Source of the DNA: Burkholderiaceae bacterium
GTDB lineage: Bacteria > Pseudomonadota > Gammaproteobacteria > Burkholderiales > Burkholderiaceae_B
NCBI GenBank assembly: GCA_017983955.1
Contig: JAGOAJ010000024.1
Location: forward strand, 1-50,381
Length of the DNA: 50,381 nucleotides
Direction of reading: 5' to 3'
Shown here: in pieces, positions 43,892 through 50,381 of the stretch
Numbering within the stretch: position 1 is the stretch's first letter
Layout of the letters: each line of letters begins with the position of its first letter
The notes under the pieces: model-generated
The model's input: the letters and a program-made list of their open reading frames with translations, nothing else
Told to the model about the DNA's origin: nothing
The model's database searches: none
Program-made: the position numbers and the translations under genes

Positions 43892-44352
43892 CTCTAGCCA
43901 CCATCGGACAAGCCGTGCCGCCGTTTACCGCCATGACCAACCACGGCGAAATCAGCCTGGCATCCCTGCAAGGCAAGCAATTGGTACTGTATTTTTACCC
44001 CAAGGACAACACCCCTGGCTGCACCACGCAAGCCCAAGGCTTTCGCGACATGTACCAGGATTTCATTGACGCAGGATGCCAGATCATAGGCGTCTCGCGA
44101 GACTCAGTAAAATCACACGAAAACTTTGCTGAAAAACAACAAATCCCCTTTCCCTTGATTGCGGATACCGACGAGGCCGTGTGCCAGCTGTTTGACGTCA
44201 TAAAGATGAAAAACATGTATGGTAAACAGGTCAGGGGCATAGCCCGCAGCACCTTCCTGATAGACGCTGCAGGCGTACTTAAGCAAGAGTGGCGCGGCAT
44301 ACGTGTTCCCGGCCATGTAGGGGCCGTGCTTCAAGCCGTACGCGGCCAGTAG
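43888..44352 (+). CDS. bcp: Thiol peroxidase Bcp (peroxiredoxin Q)
   Basis: Reduces hydrogen peroxide and organic peroxides. The 154-aa protein has YFYPKDNTPGCTTQAQGF, with the peroxidatic Cys45. The resolving cysteine usual at position 50 is Gln here, so it is not the common Cys45-Cys50 type; Cys64 and Cys99 remain and the enzyme may work as a 1-Cys form or with another partner. Coupled by a 4-bp overlap to the Mth938-like gene. Confidence 0.93.
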   Translation: MTLATIGQAVPPFTAMTNHGEISLASLQGKQLVLYFYPKDNTPGCTTQAQGFRDMYQDFIDAGCQIIGVSRDSVKSHENFAEKQQIPFPLIADTDEAVCQLFDVIKMKNMYGKQVRGIARSTFLIDAAGVLKQEWRGIRVPGHVGAVLQAVRGQ

Positions 44353-44424
44353 TAATAATCCACACCATTTGAACGCAGCCTTGCATGCGCTGCACCCATA
44401 CAGGACTGCCCAGGAGCACAATTC

Positions 44425-46272
44425 ATGCCGTTACCGAAACTGCCTGCCCACATGGGTGCCAAGGTTATCTTAGAGCCGCACCACGATGACGCCTTTACCC
44501 CCGTGGTCACGCCTTCGGCGGCCAAACCCAAAGCGACGCAGGTGGCAGCACCTTCCGTTGCTAAAGGCAAGGCCGCAACAGTAGCCGCTCAAGCAAGCGC
44601 TAAGCCCAAACCTGCCGCAACCGTTGCAGCAGGCAAAACCAAGTCCGCCCCCGTGGGTGCGCTGCTAAAAGCCAAGACCAAGACTAGCCCACCAGCGGCA
44701 CCAGCCGCACCAGCCACTGTAGCAGCGTCAAAACCAGTTGCTACTACTGCGACCCCTGCTTCTAGCCCTGCGCCCGCCCCAACCGCTGCTACGCCCCCGG
44801 CAAGGGCCAGTGCGCCAGCCAGCCCTACGCCCAACACTCGAGGCAAGAAAAAAACCCGCCTGGTCGTGGCAGAACGCAAATTGTTTGTGCTGGACACCAA
44901 TGTCCTGCTACATGACTCGAATTCCTTGTTTAACTTCAAGGAACACGACATTTTTCTGCCCATGATCGTTCTGGAAGAACTGGATCATCAGAAAAAAGGC
45001 ATGTCTGAAGTAGCCCGTAATGCCCGCCAAGTCAGCCGCTTCCTGGACGCCCTGGTAAGTAACGGCACCACCGATCTAAAAAAAGGCCTGGACCTGGATG
45101 CCCTGGGCAACCCCGAAGCGCTAGGCCAATTGCACTTCCAAACAACGGCCCTGTACTCTAAGCTACCCATAGAGCTTCCTTTGGGCAAGGCCGACAACAT
45201 TATCCTTAACGTAGTACACGCGCTGCAGGCCGTCCACCCCAAGCGTCAGGTCATACTGGTGTCCAAAGACATCAACATCCGGCTCAAGGCCCGCTCACTG
45301 GGTCTACCCGCCGAAGACTACCTGAATGACCATGTGCTTGATGATTCCGATCTGCTGTACGACGGCGTCATGCAATTGCCAGAAAATTTCTGGCTGAAGC
45401 ACGGCAAAGACATAGAATCCTGGCAACAGGCGGGCATCACCTATTACCGCATCAAGGGTCCGCTGTGCGCAGACTTCATGGTGAATCAATTCGTCTATTT
45501 CGAAGGCGAGCTGCCGTTGTACGCTCAGGTCAAAGAAGTCAGTGGCAAAAGCGCGGTATTGGCCACAGTGCGCGACTATAGCCACGGGAAAAACAATGTC
45601 TGGGGAATTACAGCGCGCAACCGCGAACAGAACTTCGCCCTTAACCTGTTAATGAACCCGGATTGTGATTTTGTATCGCTGCTGGGTCAGGCCGGTACTG
45701 GTAAAACCCTATTGGCTCTGGCCAGTGCCCTGACCCAAACGCTGGAAACCAAACGCTATAACGAAATTATCATTACCCGAGCCACCGTGCCTGTGGGCGA
45801 TGATATTGGCTTTCTGCCCGGCACCGAAGAAGAAAAGATGATGCCGTGGATGGGCGCACTGGAAGACAACCTGGAAGTCCTACAATTAGGCAGCGCTAAA
45901 CACACCCCTGAACTAGGTGCAGGGCCTGATAGCGGCCGCAATGCCACCATGGAACTTATACGTTCACGCATCAAGGTCAAGTCATTGAACTTCATGCGCG
46001 GCCGCACTTTCCTGAATAAGCTGCTAATAATCGACGAAGCACAGAACCTGACCCCCAAGCAAATGAAAACCCTGGTCACCCGCGCTGGCCCTGGTACCAA
46101 AATTGTGTGCCTGGGTAATATTGCGCAAATCGACACGCCTTACCTGACAGAAGGCAGTTCCGGGCTGACCTATGTCGTGGACCGCTTCAAGGGTTGGCCA
46201 CATGCTGGGCACGTCACCTTGCAGCGCGGCGAACGCTCGCGTCTGGCGGACTACGCCAGTCAGGCGCTATAA
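44425..46272 (+). CDS. PhoH-family protein with PIN domain (PhoH2 type)
   Basis: PhoH2 proteins combine a PIN ribonuclease with a PhoH ATPase/RNA helicase. The 615-aa product has an N-terminal extension of about 148 residues made almost only of Ala, Pro, Lys and Thr. A PIN domain starts at LFVLDTNVLLHDS (about 151) with acidic residues in IVLEELDHQKKG, and the PhoH domain has GQAGTGKTLLALASAL (about 421) and Walker B LIIDEAQNLTPKQMKTL. AGGAG precedes the ATG. Followed by pdxA after 3 bp. Confidence 0.92.
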   Translation: MPLPKLPAHMGAKVILEPHHDDAFTPVVTPSAAKPKATQVAAPSVAKGKAATVAAQASAKPKPAATVAAGKTKSAPVGALLKAKTKTSPPAAPAAPATVAASKPVATTATPASSPAPAPTAATPPARASAPASPTPNTRGKKKTRLVVAERKLFVLDTNVLLHDSNSLFNFKEHDIFLPMIVLEELDHQKKGMSEVARNARQVSRFLDALVSNGTTDLKKGLDLDALGNPEALGQLHFQTTALYSKLPIELPLGKADNIILNVVHALQAVHPKRQVILVSKDINIRLKARSLGLPAEDYLNDHVLDDSDLLYDGVMQLPENFWLKHGKDIESWQQAGITYYRIKGPLCADFMVNQFVYFEGELPLYAQVKEVSGKSAVLATVRDYSHGKNNVWGITARNREQNFALNLLMNPDCDFVSLLGQAGTGKTLLALASALTQTLETKRYNEIIITRATVPVGDDIGFLPGTEEEKMMPWMGALEDNLEVLQLGSAKHTPELGAGPDSGRNATMELIRSRIKVKSLNFMRGRTFLNKLLIIDEAQNLTPKQMKTLVTRAGPGTKIVCLGNIAQIDTPYLTEGSSGLTYVVDRFKGWPHAGHVTLQRGERSRLADYASQAL

Positions 46273-46275
46273 GCC

Positions 46276-47274
46276 ATGCAACGTCAGTTACTACCGGCTG
46301 CTTTCACCATGGGCGATGCCGCTGGCATAGGCCCTGAAATCATCGTCAAACTGTTTCATCAGGGGCTGGCCGGCCCCGCTGTGGTATACGGTGATGCCGG
46401 AATCCTGCAACACACCATAGCGCAGCTGGGTTGGTCAGACAGCTGGCGGGCACAGTCAATTGACAGCCCTGCTGATGCCATTGTTGACCAGCATGGGGTA
46501 ATACCTGTGTTGAACCGCTGGCAAGCCTTGCCCGACGGTCTGATAGCAGGCCAGATCAACGCCCTGGCTGGACGCGGCGCCTATGAATACCTATGCCATG
46601 CCATAGACGATGCCCAAGCTGGCCTACTACGCGCCGTAGTGACTGCGCCGCTACATAAAAAAGCCATGCAGGCAGGCGGCATAGACCAACCCGGGCACAC
46701 CGAAATCCTGGCAGAAAGAACCTGCACCGAACACTATGCCATGATGCTGGCCAACCCCGAACTACGCGTCATACTGGTCACCATCCATGTGCCGTTGGCC
46801 AGCGTCAGTGGCCTGATAACCTTAGATAGCCAGCTGCACACACTACGCCTGGCACACATGGCCTGTCTACAAGCCGGCATCGCCCACCCTAGGGTTGCCG
46901 TTGCCGGACTCAACCCGCATGCTGGCGAAGATGGCCGCTTCGGCCAGGAAGAAATTCAGGTAATCAGACCCGCCATAGTGCAGGCGCGCGCCGAAGGCAT
47001 AGACGCCAGCGGCCCCTGGCCGGGCGACACCATTTTCATGCGTGCCCGCCGGGGCGAGTTTGATATTGTGGTGGCCCAGTATCACGACCAAGGCTTAATA
47101 CCCGTCAAATATCTAGGCGTAGAGCTAGGCGTGAATGTGACGGTAGGTCTGCCCTTTGTACGCACCAGCGTGGATCACGGCACCGCCTTTGATATTGCTG
47201 GCCAAGGCATTGCCGACCCAGCGTCCCTGCGCGCTGCCTACGACATGGCTCTGGCCATGACAGCTGCGTCTTAA
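46276..47274 (+). CDS. pdxA: 4-hydroxythreonine-4-phosphate dehydrogenase
   Basis: A step of pyridoxal 5'-phosphate synthesis. The 332-aa enzyme has FTMGDAAGIGPEI at the start and metal-binding histidines in QPGHTEILAE, VAQYHDQGLIPVK and TSVDHGTAFDIAG. The start lies 3 bp after the PhoH gene with no clear Shine-Dalgarno. Its last codons overlap the converging dnaB stop by 4 bp. Confidence 0.95.
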   Translation: MQRQLLPAAFTMGDAAGIGPEIIVKLFHQGLAGPAVVYGDAGILQHTIAQLGWSDSWRAQSIDSPADAIVDQHGVIPVLNRWQALPDGLIAGQINALAGRGAYEYLCHAIDDAQAGLLRAVVTAPLHKKAMQAGGIDQPGHTEILAERTCTEHYAMMLANPELRVILVTIHVPLASVSGLITLDSQLHTLRLAHMACLQAGIAHPRVAVAGLNPHAGEDGRFGQEEIQVIRPAIVQARAEGIDASGPWPGDTIFMRARRGEFDIVVAQYHDQGLIPVKYLGVELGVNVTVGLPFVRTSVDHGTAFDIAGQGIADPASLRAAYDMALAMTAAS

Positions 47275-48653
47275 CCCATACCCGAGGTGTAGTTAAGAAA
47301 GCGCGTGCTGGAGCCCTGGAAGGTCAGACGCACGGTTCCTATGGGGCCGTTACGCTGCTTACCGATGATGATTTCGGCTGTGCCCTTGTCGGGGGAGTCC
47401 GGGTTATACACTTCATCCCGATAAATAAACAAGATCAAGTCAGCGTCTTGCTCGATAGCGCCTGATTCGCGCAAGTCACTCATGACCGGACGCTTATTGG
47501 GACGCTGCTCCAGACTGCGGTTCAACTGCGACAAAGCCACTAAGGGGCAGTTCAGTTCTTTCGCCAGACCTTTCAGCGAACGACTGATTTCTGAAATTTC
47601 AGTGGCCCGGTTTTCACCCGAAGAGTTGGCAGACATCAACTGCATATAGTCAATAATAATCATGCCCAACTGGCCGCACTGACGCGCCAGACGACGCGCT
47701 CGAGCGCGAACTTCCATGGATGACAAGGCTGGCGTCTCATCGATGTAGATCTGAGCCTCTTGGACCTGCTGCACGGCGTGCGTCAAGCGTGGCCAGTCAT
47801 CGGCAGTGAGTTTACCGGTACGCATGCGGTGTTGATCCAGCATACCTACTGAACCCACCATACGCATGGCAAGCTGCACCGCACCCATTTCCATGGAAAA
47901 CACTGCCACAGGCAAGCCTTGTTCGATCGCAACGTGCTCGCCTATATTCATGGCCAGCGAGGTTTTACCCATGGAAGGTCGACCTGCTACGATCACCAGA
48001 TCGCCCGCTTGCAGACCTGAGGTCATGCTGTCCAGATCACTAAACCCGGTAGGCACGCCAGTAATATCAGAATCACCTTCGCGGTGGTAGAGCTCGTCTA
48101 TGCGCTCTACCACTTGGGTCAGCAAGGGTTGAATTTCCTGAAAGCCTGTAGTGCCTCGAGCGCCCTCTTGGGATATCTGAAAAACTCGGGATTCGGCTTC
48201 ATCAAGTAACTGGCGGGCTTCCTTGCCCTGAGGGTTAAAGGCCGCGGCAGCGATTTCGTCAGCCACCGAAACCAGTTTGCGCAACATGGAGCGTTCACGG
48301 ACAATTTCCGCATAACGCCGTATATTGGCCGCCGATGGCGTGTTATGAGCCAGCGCATTCAAGTAGGCCAGCCCACCAACCTCGTCAGCCTTGGCCGCAC
48401 TAGACAGGGACTCGTTGACCGTCACCACGTCGGCAGGCCTAGCCAAGGCAATCAAGCGTGTGATGTGCTGCCAGATGATTTTATGATCGAAACGATAAAA
48501 ATCGTCCTCGTTCAACACATCGGTAATACGATCCCAAGCAGCGTTATCTAGCAATAAGCCACCCAGTACGGATTGCTCGGCTTCCACCGAATGAGGTGGG
48601 ACACGCAAATAATCAAGTTGCGGTTCAGTGCTGAATTTCTTCTTGCTATCCAA
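47271..48653 (-). CDS. dnaB: Replicative DNA helicase
   Basis: The 460-aa hexameric helicase unwinds DNA at the fork. The N-terminal domain starts VPPHSVEAEQSVLGGLLLD. The RecA-like core has Walker A GRPSMGKTSLAMN (about 228-240), IIDYMQLM and LSQLNRSLEQR, and ends with GTVRLTFQGSSTRFLNY. No intein is present. It lies 112 bp after rplI, separated by a strong terminator, so it has its own promoter or depends on read-through. Confidence 0.96.
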   Translation of the reverse strand: MDSKKKFSTEPQLDYLRVPPHSVEAEQSVLGGLLLDNAAWDRITDVLNEDDFYRFDHKIIWQHITRLIALARPADVVTVNESLSSAAKADEVGGLAYLNALAHNTPSAANIRRYAEIVRERSMLRKLVSVADEIAAAAFNPQGKEARQLLDEAESRVFQISQEGARGTTGFQEIQPLLTQVVERIDELYHREGDSDITGVPTGFSDLDSMTSGLQAGDLVIVAGRPSMGKTSLAMNIGEHVAIEQGLPVAVFSMEMGAVQLAMRMVGSVGMLDQHRMRTGKLTADDWPRLTHAVQQVQEAQIYIDETPALSSMEVRARARRLARQCGQLGMIIIDYMQLMSANSSGENRATEISEISRSLKGLAKELNCPLVALSQLNRSLEQRPNKRPVMSDLRESGAIEQDADLILFIYRDEVYNPDSPDKGTAEIIIGKQRNGPIGTVRLTFQGSSTRFLNYTSGMG

Positions 48654-48681
48654 AACAATGCCTTACGATAAGCGAAATGCA

Positions 48682-48707
48682 AAATAGCCAGCTTACGCTG
48701 GCTATTT
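48682..48707 (-). terminator. Rho-independent terminator of the rpsF-rplI operon
   Basis: AAATAGCCAGC (48682-48692) and GCTGGCTATTT (48697-48707) form a perfect 11-bp stem with loop TTAC (GTAA on the minus strand). Read on the minus strand it ends in TATTTTGC, giving a U-tract within and after the stem. It lies 59 bp beyond the rplI stop. Confidence 0.85.
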
Positions 48708-48765
48708 CAGAACCAGGCGTGGCACATTCCCTATGCAGGAAATGTAGCACACGTTCTGGTGGTAA

Positions 48766-49221
48766 TCAGGCTATCTGGCCTTGCACCAAAACAGTGATAT
48801 CAGTCACTACGTCAGCATGCAGTACCACTTGCACAGGGAACTCGCCCACGGCTTTCAAGGTACCGTCAGGCAGGCGAACCTGGACTTTTTCAATGCCGGC
48901 GAAACCAGCTTCTGCCAAGGCAGCAGCCACATCCATGGTGGTGACGGAACCGAACAAACGGCCATCAACACCAGCTTTCTGAGAAATCACCAGTTTCAAA
49001 CCGGTCAATTTTTCGCCTACAGCCTGAGCTGCAGCCAATTTTTCAGCCTGGATTTTTTCCAGTTCGGCACGACGCGCTTCGAATTCTTGCAAAGCGGCGT
49101 CAGTAGCACGACGGGCAATTTTCTTAGGGATCAGGTAGTTGCGAGCATAGCCATCGCGTACGCGAACGACTTCACCCAGATTACCCAAATTAACGACTTT
49201 TTCGAGCAGAATAATTTGCAT
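48766..49221 (-). CDS. rplI: 50S ribosomal protein L9
   Basis: The 151-aa protein matches L9: N-terminal [19 protein letters not shown] and [16 protein letters not shown], a long charged central helix (about 40-75) and a C-terminal rRNA-binding domain. Last gene before the terminator in rpsF-priB-rpsR-rplI, 16 bp after rpsR. Confidence 0.97.
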   Translation of the reverse strand: MQIILLEKVVNLGNLGEVVRVRDGYARNYLIPKKIARRATDAALQEFEARRAELEKIQAEKLAAAQAVGEKLTGLKLVISQKAGVDGRLFGSVTTMDVAAALAEAGFAGIEKVQVRLPDGTLKAVGEFPVQVVLHADVVTDITVLVQGQIA

Positions 49222-49237
49222 GACGATAATCCCCGGA

Positions 49238-49510
49238 TTAGTTGTGGTTATCGGTGTAAGGCAACAAGGCCAGGAAGCGCGAGCGCTTGATGGCTGTGTC
49301 CAGCTGACGCTGGTAAATTGCCTTGGTACCGGTCAAACGGGCAGGAATGATCTTGCCGTTTTCCTGGATGAAGTCACGCAGTGTGTCCAGGTCTTTGTAA
49401 TCGATTTCATCAACATTGGCAGCTGTGAAACGGCAAAACTTGCGGCGTTTGAACAGCGGATTTTGTTGAGTGAACTTGCGTTTTTCTCTGCCTTTTTTGA
49501 AGAAAGCCAT
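49238..49510 (-). CDS. rpsR: 30S ribosomal protein S18
   Basis: A 90-aa basic protein typical of S18: [21 protein letters not shown] and [16 protein letters not shown], with one cysteine at position 26. It binds the platform of the 30S subunit together with S6, whose gene lies in the same operon. Confidence 0.97.
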   Translation of the reverse strand: MAFFKKGREKRKFTQQNPLFKRRKFCRFTAANVDEIDYKDLDTLRDFIQENGKIIPARLTGTKAIYQRQLDTAIKRSRFLALLPYTDNHN

Positions 49511-49560
49511 GATGTGCCTCTTTAAATGCTGGGCCTAGCCCAAGCTGTATGTTGTATGTC

Positions 49561-49578
49561 CAAACCGATCACGGTTTG
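49561..49578 (-). promoter_or_regulatory. Hairpin between priB and rpsR
   Basis: CAAACCG (49561-49567) and CGGTTTG (49572-49578) form a perfect 7-bp stem with a 4-nt loop (ATCA on plus, TGAT on minus), in an unusually long 94-bp gap of an otherwise tight operon. A second stem TGGGC/GCCCA (49530-49542) lies nearer rpsR. There is no U-tract. It could be a processing site or a ribosomal-protein feedback site. Confidence 0.4.
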
Positions 49579-49604
49579 TACGAATAATGGGTTGTGCGCA
49601 ACTG

Positions 49605-49922
49605 CTAAACCACTACAGACGCACCACCAGCATATGTCCTGTCTGCCTGCTGTATATGCAATACCAACTTTTTGGAACCTTTACGCAACGGAGCTAAAAA
49701 GCCCTGTATTGATAAAGACGCACCCAAGGGGGTATCGGCCAGCAACAAAGCAATATCGCCCAATGCTACAGCGGAAATTTCCATGGAAATCTGACGCATA
49801 TGGCCAGCTTCCTGAACCTCCGATTCGTGACTCAACAACATTTCAACAGCGGGTAAACCTGCGGGGGTATACCGTAATGGATCTACCTGCAAGGTGGTCG
49901 CCGTTAAAGCTATTTGATTCAC
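49605..49922 (-). CDS. priB: Primosomal replication protein N (PriB)
   Basis: A 105-aa OB-fold single-strand DNA binder that helps restart stalled forks with PriA. It resembles SSB ([21 protein letters not shown], '[16 protein letters not shown]'), and the location between rpsF and rpsR settles the call. The start is GTG at 49922, 19 bp after rpsF; no clear Shine-Dalgarno is seen. Confidence 0.92.
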   Translation of the reverse strand: MNQIALTATTLQVDPLRYTPAGLPAVEMLLSHESEVQEAGHMRQISMEISAVALGDIALLLADTPLGASLSIQGFLAPLRKGSKKLVLHIQQADRTYAGGASVVV

Positions 49923-49941
49923 GCTGTGGCCAGGACCATAA

Positions 49942-50361
49942 TTACTCGCTGTCGCTGTCGCTCTCGTCGCTAGTAGCGGCGGCTACAGGCGCGGGTGCAG
50001 ATGCAGTAGATTCGGTGCTGGCTTTGCGGGCTTCTTCGCGCTCTACCGATTTCATCATGATGGATGGTTCGGTATGAGGTTTCTTGGTCTTAATGACCAG
50101 GTTGCGCAAGATAGCATCGTTGTAGCGGAAAGCGTGCTCGAGTTCGTCAAGAGCAGTTTGGCCACATTCGATGTTAAAACACACGTAGTGAGCCTTAACC
50201 AATTTCTGGATAGGGTAAGCCAATTGGCGACGACCCCAGTCTTCCAGACGATGAACCTGACCGCCATTGGATGTAACAACAGCCTGGTAGCGCTCGATCA
50301 TGGCGGGCACTTGCTCGCTTTGATCGGGATGCACAATAAACACTACTTCGTAGTGACGCAT
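49942..50361 (-). CDS. rpsF: 30S ribosomal protein S6
   Basis: The 139-aa protein opens with the S6 signature [20 protein letters not shown] and contains [14 protein letters not shown]. The tail is long and ends in an acidic/serine run (DESDSDSE), comparable to the glutamate tail added to E. coli S6. AAGGAG lies 8-9 nt before the ATG. First gene of the operon; its promoter lies beyond the right edge. Confidence 0.96.
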   Translation of the reverse strand: MRHYEVVFIVHPDQSEQVPAMIERYQAVVTSNGGQVHRLEDWGRRQLAYPIQKLVKAHYVCFNIECGQTALDELEHAFRYNDAILRNLVIKTKKPHTEPSIMMKSVEREEARKASTESTASAPAPVAAATSDESDSDSE

Positions 50362-50381
50362 AAGGTGAACTCCTTGTGGAT

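Overview
The window looks like a chromosome segment from a betaproteobacterium, most likely Burkholderiales/Alcaligenaceae. The evidence is protein character and gene order: rpsF-priB-rpsR-rplI-dnaB; dnaE fused translationally to a lipopolysaccharide (LPS) core cluster beside msbA; radA near alr; hom-thrC behind an AlaC-type aminotransferase; a Kdo kinase; hpnCDE; and a classical ArgA. Base composition is moderate in GC. No transposase, integrase, phage structural gene or CRISPR array was seen. Nearly everything is ordinary housekeeping DNA, densely packed, with many 4-bp ATGA overlaps.

The exception is the left end (1-1135), about 1.1 kb without a credible gene. On the minus strand it holds two tandem sigma70-like promoters about 165 bp apart that fire off the left edge, an arrangement typical of rRNA or other stable-RNA operons. 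From about 460 to 1040 it holds an unusually foldable stretch: several perfect hairpins, a multibranched domain (543-701), a 99-nt rod (826-924) and three degenerate A/C-rich tandem repeats (924-1040). One hairpin displays a 9-nt loop exactly complementary to the repeat core. The block lies directly upstream of rng (RNase G), so it may be a new structured RNA or a long regulatory leader. This is the most promising novel element here.

Region by region. 1136-3345: rng, then a small YodC-like protein and an unknown protein on the other strand. 3346-13280: envelope and LPS assembly, with a lipoprotein coupled to msbA, a WaaF-like heptosyltransferase, a YdcF-family membrane protein, four further glycosyltransferases and two NodB-type deacetylases. 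This set continues without a break into dnaE and hrpA (13277-20710). 20759-23304: argA, yggX and phoU; phoU has a good candidate Pho box. 23395-28405: rpiA, an ArsC/Spx-like protein and a potFGHI putrescine ABC importer. 28468-35792: Kdo kinase, an FtsX-type permease without its ATPase, a TauE exporter, radA, a short-chain dehydrogenase and alr. 35875-38981: hpnCDE for squalene synthesis. 38993-43255: a small unknown gene, then thrC, hom and alaC in overlapping order. 43442-47274: a Mth938-domain protein, a Bcp peroxiredoxin, a PIN-PhoH protein and pdxA. 47271-50361: dnaB and the rplI-rpsR-priB-rpsF ribosomal/primosomal operon, ending in a strong terminator.

Functionally, msbA, the glycosyltransferases, the deacetylases and KdkA together build and export LPS; hom/thrC feed threonine synthesis; hpnCDE supply squalene for hopanoids or other triterpenes made elsewhere. 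All functional calls rest on reading motifs by eye. No database search or RNA folding program was run.
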